In this document: positions 25,821 through 33,595 of the stretch, piece after piece
Layout of the letters: each line of letters starts with the position of its first letter
Numbering within the stretch: the stretch's first letter is position 1
Assembly: GCA_017456555.1 (NCBI GenBank)
Contig: JAFTJF010000011.1
Location: forward strand, 161,831-225,830
Reading direction: 5' to 3'
Origin: Clostridia bacterium
GTDB lineage: Bacteria; Bacillota; Clostridia; TANB77; CAG-508
DNA: 64,000 bases
Notes under the pieces: generated by a model
What the model saw: only the letters and a program-made list of their open reading frames with translations
Databases searched by the model: none
Told to the model about the DNA's origin: nothing
Program-made: the position numbers and the translations under genes

Positions 25821-26975
25821 ATGAGTGAAGCATTAGAACTAAAAGTTGAGCCAAAGGTGGCTTCAGAAAAAATTGAAAAAGAAATTTTAGATGGGGAAAA
25901 AGTAACAGAAGAGAAAGTAGAAAACTCTTTAAATTATGAGTTATTAGAACCAGAAGTAAAACAAGCAATTGATGAATTCTGCACAAAAGTAGATGTAACA
26001 GATTCTGCACAATTATTACAATATGGTGCATCAGCACAAAATAAAATATCTACATTTTCTGATAGTGTACTTCAAACAGTAAAAACAAAAAATGCTGGTG
26101 AAGTAGGAGATTTATTAGCAAGTCTTGTTGTTCAAGTTAAAGATTTTGATGCAGATGTTCCAGAAAGTTTAAATCCAAAGGGATTATATGGATTATTCTT
26201 TAATGCAAAAAAACAAATAGAAAAAATGATTGCAAAATTTAGTAAAGTAGAATCAAATATTGCTAAAATAGAAAAACAATTAGAAACACAAAAAATTAAA
26301 ATGTTAAAAGATATTACAATTTTCGACACAATGTATGAGAAAAACTTAGAATATTTTAAAGACCTATCTTTATATATAATTGCTGGTGAGAAAAAATTAG
26401 AAGAATTAAGAACTGTAACTTTACCAGAATTACAAAAAGTTGCAGAAGCTTCAGGAGACCAAGCAGATATTCAAAAAGTAAATGATATGGTTAATGCAAT
26501 AAATAGATTTGAAAAGAAAATTTATGACTTAAAAACAACAAGAATTATTTCACTTCAAATGGCTCCTCAAATAAGATTAATACAAAATAATGATAGTGAA
26601 TTAGTTGAAAAAATTCAAAGCTCATTAATAAATACAATTCCACTTTGGAAAAACCAAATCGTTATAGCTTTAGGTGTTGTAAATGCTAAAAGTGCATTAG
26701 ATGTACAAAAAGCTGTAACAGATACAACAAATGAAATGTTACAAAAAAATAGTGAAATGTTAAAACAAGGAACAATTGAAGTTGCTGAAGAATCAGAGAA
26801 AGCAATTGTAAATGTAGAAACATTACAAAAAACAAATAAAGATATTATTGAAACTTTAGATAAAATTCTTGAAATTCATAAAACTGGTAGAGAGAAACGT
26901 TTAGCAGCAGAAAATGAACTTCTAAATATAGAACAAGAATTAAAAAATAAAATGCTAGAAATAAAAATGGATTAA
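25821..26975 (+). CDS. TelA family toxic-anion-resistance-like protein
   Basis: The 384-residue, mostly coiled-coil protein carries the TelA (KlaA) core: FSKVESNIAKIEKQLETQK, TIFDTMYEKNLEYFKDL and MAPQIRLIQNNDSELVEKIQSS. Members of this family are linked to tellurite and envelope-stress resistance. Pairing with XpaC is a recurrent arrangement and suggests an envelope-stress complex here linked to two outer binding proteins. It is the last gene before a strong terminator. Confidence 0.9.
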   Translation: MSEALELKVEPKVASEKIEKEILDGEKVTEEKVENSLNYELLEPEVKQAIDEFCTKVDVTDSAQLLQYGASAQNKISTFSDSVLQTVKTKNAGEVGDLLASLVVQVKDFDADVPESLNPKGLYGLFFNAKKQIEKMIAKFSKVESNIAKIEKQLETQKIKMLKDITIFDTMYEKNLEYFKDLSLYIIAGEKKLEELRTVTLPELQKVAEASGDQADIQKVNDMVNAINRFEKKIYDLKTTRIISLQMAPQIRLIQNNDSELVEKIQSSLINTIPLWKNQIVIALGVVNAKSALDVQKAVTDTTNEMLQKNSEMLKQGTIEVAEESEKAIVNVETLQKTNKDIIETLDKILEIHKTGREKRLAAENELLNIEQELKNKMLEIKMD

Positions 26976-26993
26976 TAAATATTTATCGAAACC

Positions 26994-27033
26994 AAGAGAA
27001 ACCGTCACAAGATTGTTGACGGTTTCTCTTTTT
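26994..27033 (+). terminator. Intrinsic terminator of the TelA operon
   Basis: AAGAGAAACCGTCA (26994-27007) and TGACGGTTTCTCTT (27017-27030) form a perfect 14-bp stem followed by T (27029-27033). Confidence 0.92.
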
Positions 27034-27199
27034 AATATATAGTAAAAATAAGGATAAGAGGAAATATTAGACCTATCAAAGACAGAACAATAACTAATAT
27101 TCCACCAGGATAATTTTTCTTTTCATTAATTTCGAAGCAACCATAATAATAACTTTTTAAAAATATAAAAATCAAAAAAATAATTGCAATATATTTCAT
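27032..27199 (-). CDS. Small two-helix membrane protein at the end of the ger operon
   Basis: A 55-residue frame starts at ATG 27199 with GGAGATTTT upstream, 9 nt after the gerC stop. It has two hydrophobic helices (YIAIIFLIFIFL and GGILVIVLSLIGLIFPLILIF) separated by a short polar loop (NEKKNYPGG). Its stop touches the T-run of the TelA terminator. Position and ribosome site argue that it is real. It may be an accessory germinant-receptor subunit (small two-helix proteins accompany some gerA operons), but the function is inferred only from context. Confidence 0.65.
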   Translation of the reverse strand: MKYIAIIFLIFIFLKSYYYGCFEINEKKNYPGGILVIVLSLIGLIFPLILIFTIY

Positions 27200-27208
27200 A
27201 AAATCTCC

Positions 27209-28350
27209 TTATTCTTTATTAAATAAATTACTAGAATTTATTTTTGTTTTTAATTCTATATCAAAAAATGAATCTTGAAAAACATCATCCCAATTTACTT
27301 TATCAAATTCTTCTTTTGTTACAAATTGAGATTGACAAATCCCTTTAAATCCAACGATATCAGAGTTATATTTGTGAGAAATTGAATATAAATAGTCCTC
27401 TAAAATTTTATTTAAATAGCTAGAAGTGGCTTTTTCAACACTTGTTATTTTCTTATCATCAATATAATTAAAAATACTACCAGAGCTCCTAATTGTTCCT
27501 TCAGGATATACTGTTATAGAAATAAGAGGAGTGCCGTTGATGAGATTAATATCAATTTCTGTATCTTTATATAATGAAATGTCTAAATCTAATAATTCAT
27601 TTTCTTCAAAAGGATTATCAATTGTAATTGTACAAGTATTTAGAGCATTTGTAACTATTAAATGAGAAATAGAATTTGATACATCGATATGACCTACCAT
27701 ATAATCGTTTTTAAAAATTGCAATACCATTTGTTTGAATTGTATCATCTGAAACAGAAACATAGATGCTACTTGGGTGATAATAATCATTGTCTAAACTT
27801 TGAAAAAATTCACCAAAAGTAGATTGAATTGTATAGCCTGTATAATCTGCACTTGTTGATAAATAATCAAAAAGCCTAGCAGAAAATACTTCACCAGAAT
27901 TAGATACTTTTTCTAAAACATCTTTTGCAGTAGAGCCACTGATAATAATTTCACAACTGTGTCTTAGTTCTGTATTGTTAGTTAATGTATTTATATAAGT
28001 TTCCACTCCGTTTACCGAGCGAGTTTTTCAGATATTACTAAAGCAGAGCAATGAGATAAATTTATTTTTTTATTTAAGTAATTATTTAAAATAGCTAAAC
28101 CTTCGTCAATGGTTTGAGCTTCAACTGTATAAATTTGATAATCACTGGATTGAGCAGAAGAACCACTACCAGAATCAGTTGAAGGAAAAGGAATTTGGAC
28201 ACTCATTAGAAGAGTATCACTATCAGAAATGTCTAATCCTAAAGATACAACAAAGTATTGTTTATCAATTCCCATAGTATTATAACAACCAGAGAATACA
28301 AATAAACAAATTATTAATACAATTATTAAAAATATTTTTCTTAAAAACAT
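27209..28350 (-). CDS. gerC: Spore germination lipoprotein GerC (Ger(x)C family), with two CGG +1 shift points
   Basis: The N-terminal 22 residues end in the lipobox VFSGC. The first section runs to HCSALVISEKLA, then the incoming frame reads CGG TAA. Skipping the C of that CGG (28017-28015) gives GGT AAA CGG. The new in-frame CGG (28010-28008) again needs its C skipped, giving GGA GTG GAA. The result, SEKLAGKGVETYINTLTNN, matches the family pattern SE.lAk.G....l..l. The restored protein is about 379 residues, the usual GerC length, with the C-terminal domain intact (EDYLYSISHKYNSDIVGF). GTG 28006 has no ribosome site, so a separate downstream gene is unlikely. GerC is the lipoprotein subunit of the germinant receptor in the spore inner membrane. 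Confidence 0.88.
28008..28017 (-). other. Two in-frame CGG shift points 7 nt apart (gerC)
   Basis: Minus strand: CTC GCT CGG TAA ACG GAG TGG. With both C skipped it reads CTC GCT GGT AAA GGA GTG GAA, that is LAGKGVE. The second CGG is in frame only after the first shift. Confidence 0.75.
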
Positions 28351-28362
28351 ACTAAATCAATC

Positions 28363-29466
28363 CTAACTTTTTTGATGTTTTCTTAAAGATTTCTTTTTTA
28401 AATTGGCAAGCAATAAAATAATAATCCCAATTCCAAACATAAAACCAATAACTAGATATCTGTAAAGTGTATCTTCAACAAAATGAATTTGTGAAATATT
28501 TATCGGTATTAGAGTAAGTCCAAACAAAATACTGCAAGTAGAATAAGAAAGCATACGTTCATCTGAAACTGGAACTAATTTTTTTATTATTCTATTTATC
28601 AAAAATAAAATAAAACTTAAATATGAAAATATTGCAAATATCCATAAAAAGATAAATATAGCATCAACTCTTTGAAGAAATCTACCAAGTTCTATTTGTC
28701 TTGAAAGCAAAAATAAAGAATTTATTGGTTCACTATTAGAACTTGTGTTAAAAAGCGTTAACATAGGAATTATTGTAAGTAGCAAAAGGAAAAATGATAT
28801 TATATATGAGATTATCGTGATTTTTTTGAAGCTTTCAGTATTTTTTAATAATGGTTTTAAATAATATAAATACACAATTATATACATTGAAAAACAATTA
28901 CTCAAACCTATAACAAAAGTCTGATGATAATTTTCACCAAATAAGGGGGTTAAATCTTTAATATCAAGGTTTTTCCAAGCACTGAAAAAAGTTATAATAA
29001 CACTAAAAATTGCAAAAGGTATTATAAAAGAAATTGTTCTTGATATAGATTTAAAACCAATTAAATTAGCAATTAGCACACCAATAATAAAGTAAAATAA
29101 AATATAAATCATTGGAAAGTTTGAAAAATATATTGTATGAAGAACATTTGAAAAATCAATTAATGTTATAAAAGATACAAGTAAGAAAAGTGCTATACTG
29201 ATTATTCCTACAACTATTTTTAAAGGTTTTCCAGCTAAGAATTCAGAAACATCTAAGATATCTGAATTTTCAAAATTATTCAATAATTTTATAATTAAAA
29301 GTGTTAATAAAAAATCAAAAATTCCGATATATATAATATTTGCAATTGCACCACTACCAACTAAGTCTACAATGTAATAAGGAATATTTAATATTAATTT
29401 ATTAATCATTATAATTAATATTAAACCAATGGCTTCTAACTTTTCTAGTTTATAATTATTTTGCAT
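28363..29466 (-). CDS. gerB: Spore germination permease GerB (GerAB family)
   Basis: The 367-residue protein has about ten transmembrane helices and belongs to the amino acid-polyamine-organocation superfamily. The GerAB pattern is clear, with 'ILDVSEFLAGKPLKIVVG' and a long run of helices after it. It binds or gates the germinant in the receptor complex. The start overlaps gerA by 11 nt, and gerC starts 12 nt after its stop. Confidence 0.92.
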   Translation of the reverse strand: MQNNYKLEKLEAIGLILIIMINKLILNIPYYIVDLVGSGAIANIIYIGIFDFLLTLLIIKLLNNFENSDILDVSEFLAGKPLKIVVGIISIALFLLVSFITLIDFSNVLHTIYFSNFPMIYILFYFIIGVLIANLIGFKSISRTISFIIPFAIFSVIITFFSAWKNLDIKDLTPLFGENYHQTFVIGLSNCFSMYIIVYLYYLKPLLKNTESFKKITIISYIISFFLLLLTIIPMLTLFNTSSNSEPINSLFLLSRQIELGRFLQRVDAIFIFLWIFAIFSYLSFILFLINRIIKKLVPVSDERMLSYSTCSILFGLTLIPINISQIHFVEDTLYRYLVIGFMFGIGIIILLLANLKKKSLRKHQKS

Positions 29467-31124
29467 TTTTCCTCCATTTCATGCTTATAGGTTCTTCGAT
29501 TTTTGGCTTTTTGGTATTTAAAATAGAATTCCTTTTTTCACGTTTCCATACAGGTGGAATATATAGACCATCATTATTTTTAAGATTATTGAAAGGAATA
29601 TATGGAGAAAAGAAAGGAACTCCAAAAGAGCTTTGATTTGACAGAATTAGGAAATGGATGAAAAATCCAAGAGCAATTCCTAAAAATCCAGCAATATATC
29701 CTAAAATAATATACATAAATCTAAAAGTTTTAATTGCAAATCTTAAAGTATTATCAGGAATTGTAAAAGCACAAATTCCTGAAAAAGCAACAATAATTAT
29801 TAAAATTGGGCTAACTATGTTGGCAGAAATAGCAGCATCACCTAATATTAAAGCACCGTATAATACCAACAGTTGTACTAAAAGAAGATGGTACACGAAT
29901 ACTTGCTTCTTGAATTAATTCAAAACAAATTTCCATTATTATTATCTCAAAAATAATAGGAAAGGGAATTGCTTCACGAGAAGCAACAATAGCAAAGAGA
30001 AGTTCAGATGGAATTAATTCATAATGAAACATAGTTATAGCAACATACATTCCGGGTACAAGTAAAGCACAAACTAGAGCCAGTCCTCTTAATATTTTTA
30101 AAAAATTAGCATAATGATAATTTAAATTAAAATCTTCTGGAGAAGTTAAAAAATCTACTAAAGCTGCTGGTAAAATTATTGAGAAAGGAGATCCGTTTAC
30201 TAAAATAACAACTCTACCAAGCATCAAATAATTTGAAGCTTTATCAGGTCTTTCTGTTGATATTGTTTGAGGAAAAGCGCTTGTTATACTATCTTTAACA
30301 AATTGTTCTAATTGATTTGAAGATAATACATAATCTATTTTTAAATTATTAAATCTATATTTTATTTCAGCAACTAAATCATCATTTGTAATATCTTTAA
30401 GATAACAAATAGCAATTCTAGTTTTATTTAAATCGCCAACTTCAGATTCTTCGATGATTAATTTTTCATTATTTACAATTTTTCTAAGCATAGAGGTATT
30501 AGTTCTTAATTCTTCTACAAATCCTTCATGTGAACCTTTGACAACGGCTTCAGTGATTGGTTGAGTGATACTTCTAGTTTTAAAACCTTTTGTTTCAATA
30601 CAAAGACAAGTGTTAAGTCCATCTGCAAATAATGCACAAAAGCCACTATTAACTTTAGAAATTATGTTTTTAAATTCATTTTCTTTTGAAACACTATTTT
30701 GAGGTATTAAATTTGAATATAAAAAATTCTCTAAATCAAATTTGTCTGTTTTTTTGGAAATTGTTACTTCAGTAGCTTTTGAATTTTCTCCCATTTTAAT
30801 AGAATTTTTTAGAAGAATAGGTTTTAAAACAAAATCATTTATGCTATTACTATTAATCATTCCATCTATATATAAAATAAATGCTGGATATTTCTTTTTC
30901 TGAATACTTAAAGTGAATTCACGAGTTTTAATATCACTATTTATGAGCATATTATATTTTACTTTTAGATATTCTAGATTATCTTTTAAAGAAGTAGAAA
31001 CTACTTCTTTATCAACTTTTTCGAATTCTGCATCATCAATATTATTAGAACTATTAGGAAGTATAAAATTATAATCTTGTTTTTCAGAATATCCAAAAAC
31101 ATTATTAAAAATATTTTTTATCAT
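29456..31124 (-). CDS. gerA: Spore germination receptor subunit GerA (GerAA family), with one CGG +1 shift point
   Basis: The N-terminal cytosolic domain (about 300 residues) is followed by the GerA membrane domain (RPDKASNYLMLGRVVILVNGSPF, quoted from about residues 290-312). In the incoming frame the protein stops soon after STTVGII, following codon CGG (29858-29856). Skipping its C gives GALILGDAAISANIVSP, the signature of GerA proteins (GALVIGxAAVxAxxVSP). The restored product is about 555 residues and ends in KWRKNAK, overlapping gerB. An internal start for the downstream part (ATG 29896) has no ribosome site and would begin in the wrong context. The start ATG at 31124 has TTGGAG upstream. 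Confidence 0.9.
29856..29858 (-). other. In-frame CGG at a +1 shift point (gerA)
   Basis: Minus strand: GGT ATT ATA CGG TGC TTT AAT ATT AGG TGA. With the C skipped: GGT ATT ATA GGT GCT TTA ATA TTA GGT, that is GIIGALILG, the family consensus. Confidence 0.8.
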
Positions 31125-31154
31125 AATAATTACTCCAAACTACAAATTATTATT

Positions 31155-31184
31155 TAGTATTGGTAATTTGTAAAAAAATATACG
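31155..31184 (-). promoter_or_regulatory. Possible forespore (sigma-G-like) promoter of gerABC
   Basis: Minus strand CGTATA (31184-31179), 17-bp spacer, AATACTA (31161-31155). This resembles the Bacillus sigma-G pattern TGAATA/CATACTA with mismatches; no good sigma-A promoter is visible here. Forespore expression is expected for gerA operons. Confidence 0.35.
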
Positions 31185-31189
31185 AATTC

Positions 31190-31219
31190 TTACAAATAAA
31201 ATTATAAGTATGTTATAAT
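31190..31219 (+). promoter_or_regulatory. Promoter of the gene at 31253
   Basis: TTACAA (31190-31195), 18-bp spacer, TATAAT (31214-31219). Confidence 0.55.
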
Positions 31220-31252
31220 AGTGATGAATAAAAAATAAATGAAGGAAAAGCT

Positions 31253-31984
31253 ATGAAGAACGAAAAAGGAGTAATATCAATATTTGTATTATTTGCAATG
31301 ATATTTTTGCTGGTATTTTGTTTGGGCGCATATTTTGGAATAAAAAACAGATTAGGACTGCAAGAATATAAAACACTAGAAATGCAAGAAATATACTCAA
31401 GAAGTAGTGTTGAAAAAACAGAAAATGCACAAACCAATGAACTAATACCAATATATAATATTGATACACTAAATGTTGCTGGAACAGGAAGATATATAAA
31501 AATAAATAATAAAATATATGAATGTGGTATAGGAAGATCATATATATTTAAAGACAATATAATAGTTGATATAGATGAAGATGTGGCGACAAAAAGAATA
31601 GGATTTAATGAATATAAATTGTATTCTAAAACACATTATATAGATCAAAATTCAAAAGGACTATATTACTATAAAGACGGAAGTTATTGGCAAATTGTAG
31701 CATATCAAAAATTTTCAGAAGAGAATAAAACTTTAGTGAAAAATGGAACATATTTGCAAAATCAATTTTGTGATTTAGATAGAATAAATCAATCTGGACA
31801 AAAAGAATTTTTAATGATTTGGAATGATGAAACTGGAGTCTTGTCAAATAATGAAATTTTAAAACAAGATGCTTCTGGTATTACAAGTTTAAATCAAATA
31901 AATGTGTTTAACTCAAATTATAATAAGATAGATAAAACAAACGGAGAATATTATATATTTATAAATATAGGAAATAATATTTAA
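31253..31984 (+). CDS. Membrane-anchored protein with pilin/TadE-like N-terminus, unknown function
   Basis: The 243-residue protein opens with MKNEKGVISIFVLFAMIF, a short charged leader ending in Gly and then a long hydrophobic helix, as in TadE/TadG-like and some pilin-like proteins. The remaining 205 residues are outside the membrane and Tyr/Asn-rich, with no family I recognise. It could be a client of the A24 peptidase at 16366, but the +5 Glu of classical prepilins is absent. Confidence 0.7.
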   Translation: MKNEKGVISIFVLFAMIFLLVFCLGAYFGIKNRLGLQEYKTLEMQEIYSRSSVEKTENAQTNELIPIYNIDTLNVAGTGRYIKINNKIYECGIGRSYIFKDNIIVDIDEDVATKRIGFNEYKLYSKTHYIDQNSKGLYYYKDGSYWQIVAYQKFSEENKTLVKNGTYLQNQFCDLDRINQSGQKEFLMIWNDETGVLSNNEILKQDASGITSLNQINVFNSNYNKIDKTNGEYYIFINIGNNI

Positions 31985-32004
31985 ATTTTATAGGAATAAA
32001 TTAG

Positions 32005-32056
32005 AAATACCCTAATATAAATTACTAAAAGAGATGTACATTTATAGGGGGTATTT
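32005..32056 (+). promoter_or_regulatory. Long-range stem enclosing the spoIVA ribosome-binding site
   Basis: AAATACCCTA (32005-32014) can pair with TAGGGGGTATTT (32045-32056) with one bulge. The second arm contains the AGGGGGT ribosome site of spoIVA, so the stem could mask translation initiation. Confidence 0.35.
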
Positions 32057-32061
32057 TTTAT

Positions 32062-33540
32062 ATGAAAAATTTTGGAATTTATCAAGATATTGCCAAAAGA
32101 ACAGAAGGGGATATATACATAGGTGTGGTGGGACCTGTAAGAACTGGAAAGTCTACTTTTATAAAGAAATTTATGGAATTATTAGTTTTGCCAAATATTG
32201 AAAATGAATATAAAAGAGAAAGGGCTATAGATGAATTACCACAAAGCGCAAGTGGAAGAACTATAATGACAACTGAGCCTAAATTTATACCTAATGAAGC
32301 TGTTGAAATTAATTTAAATGGAAATGTAAGATTAAAAACTAGGTTAGTGGATTGTGTTGGTTATTTAGTAAATAATGCAATTGGGTATTTAGAAAATGAC
32401 ATGCCAAGAATGGTAAAAACACCATGGTCTGAAAATGAAATTCCTTTTGAAACAGCAGCAGAGCTTGGTACTAAAAAAGTTATTGTTGAACATTCAACTG
32501 TTGGGATAATTGTAACAACAGATGGAAGTATTACAGATATACCAAGGGAAGAATATATTGTTGCAGAAGAAAGAGTTGTAAGAGAATTAAAGGAATTAAA
32601 CAAACCTTTTATTATGCTTATGAATTGTCAAAATCCATATGATAATTATAGTATAGAAATGTCAAAAAGATTATCTGAAAAATACAATGCAACTGTTATT
32701 CCAGTAAATTGTTTAGACTTAAATTTAGATGATATAAATGATATTTTTTCTAAATTATTATATGAATTTATGATAGAAAGGGTTGAAGTAAAATTTCCTC
32801 GTTGGATTGATGGTTTAGATAAAAATAATGAATTAAAACAAAAGTTGTTTGGAAGTGTGCAAAAAACGTTTTCAGGAGTAACAAGATTAAAAGACATTAA
32901 TGATGTTTATTCTAGATTAGAAGAATGTGAAGAAATAAGAAAAGCAATTGTAGATGAGATAAATTTGGGAACAGGAGTTGTAAGCATAAAAACAGAATTA
33001 GAAGAGAGTTTATTTTATAATATTCTTTCTAATATAACTGGTGTTCAAATAAAAAATGAGGGAGAGCTATTTTCGTGCATATCATCTTTTGCTAAAATAA
33101 AAAAAGATTATGATAAAATGTCATATGCAATTCATGAAGTAAATGAAAAAGGCTATGGAATTGTTACACCTGCAATAGAAGATTTAATATTAGATGAACC
33201 TGAAATAGTAAAACAAGGTTCTAAATATGGAGTTAAATTAAAAGCAAAAGCACCTTCAATTCATATGATAAAAATAAATACAGAAACAGAAGTATCTCCG
33301 ATTGTTGGTAGTGAAAAACAATCAGAAGATTTAGTTAAATACTTGTTATCTGGATTTGAAAATGATCCAAAACAAATTTGGGAATCTAATATATTTGGAA
33401 AAAGTTTACATGAACTTGTAAATGAAGGGTTGCAAAATAAATTAGCAAAAATGCCAGAAGAGGCTCAAATGAAATTACAAGACACTTTACAAAGAATTGT
33501 AAATGAGGGAAGCGGTGGCTTGATTTGTATAATTTTATAA
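32062..33540 (+). CDS. spoIVA: Stage IV sporulation protein A, spore coat morphogenetic ATPase
   Basis: The 492-residue SpoIVA has the Walker A motif GPVRTGKST (about residues 25-33) and the diagnostic opening IYQDIAKRTEGDIYIG. The middle domain includes IVTTDGSITDIPREEYI, and the conserved C-terminal end is EGSGGLICIIL. SpoIVA hydrolyses ATP to polymerise on the forespore surface as the base of the coat. It is normally made in the mother cell under sigma-E; no clear sigma-E promoter is obvious to me. Confidence 0.97.
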   Translation: MKNFGIYQDIAKRTEGDIYIGVVGPVRTGKSTFIKKFMELLVLPNIENEYKRERAIDELPQSASGRTIMTTEPKFIPNEAVEINLNGNVRLKTRLVDCVGYLVNNAIGYLENDMPRMVKTPWSENEIPFETAAELGTKKVIVEHSTVGIIVTTDGSITDIPREEYIVAEERVVRELKELNKPFIMLMNCQNPYDNYSIEMSKRLSEKYNATVIPVNCLDLNLDDINDIFSKLLYEFMIERVEVKFPRWIDGLDKNNELKQKLFGSVQKTFSGVTRLKDINDVYSRLEECEEIRKAIVDEINLGTGVVSIKTELEESLFYNILSNITGVQIKNEGELFSCISSFAKIKKDYDKMSYAIHEVNEKGYGIVTPAIEDLILDEPEIVKQGSKYGVKLKAKAPSIHMIKINTETEVSPIVGSEKQSEDLVKYLLSGFENDPKQIWESNIFGKSLHELVNEGLQNKLAKMPEEAQMKLQDTLQRIVNEGSGGLICIIL

Positions 33541-33553
33541 CAAATACAAATAA

Positions 33554-33583
33554 AAAAGAAAGTAGTTTTTTCTACTTTCTTTT
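33554..33583. terminator. Bidirectional terminator between spoIVA and the acidic-protein gene
   Basis: AAAAGAAAGTAG (33554-33565), loop of six T, CTACTTTCTTTT (33572-33583), with T-rich sequence on both outer sides of the respective strands. Confidence 0.85.
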
Positions 33584-33595
33584 ATTTTTTATATA

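Noticed and set aside
27209-28006. Separate gene starting at GTG 28006 downstream of a short gerC
   Set aside because: It has no ribosome site, and the two parts together form one standard-length GerC.
29456-29896. Separate gene starting at ATG 29896 downstream of gerA
   Set aside because: It has no ribosome site, and its first residues are out of frame with GerA until the CGG point, after which it is the GerA C-terminus.
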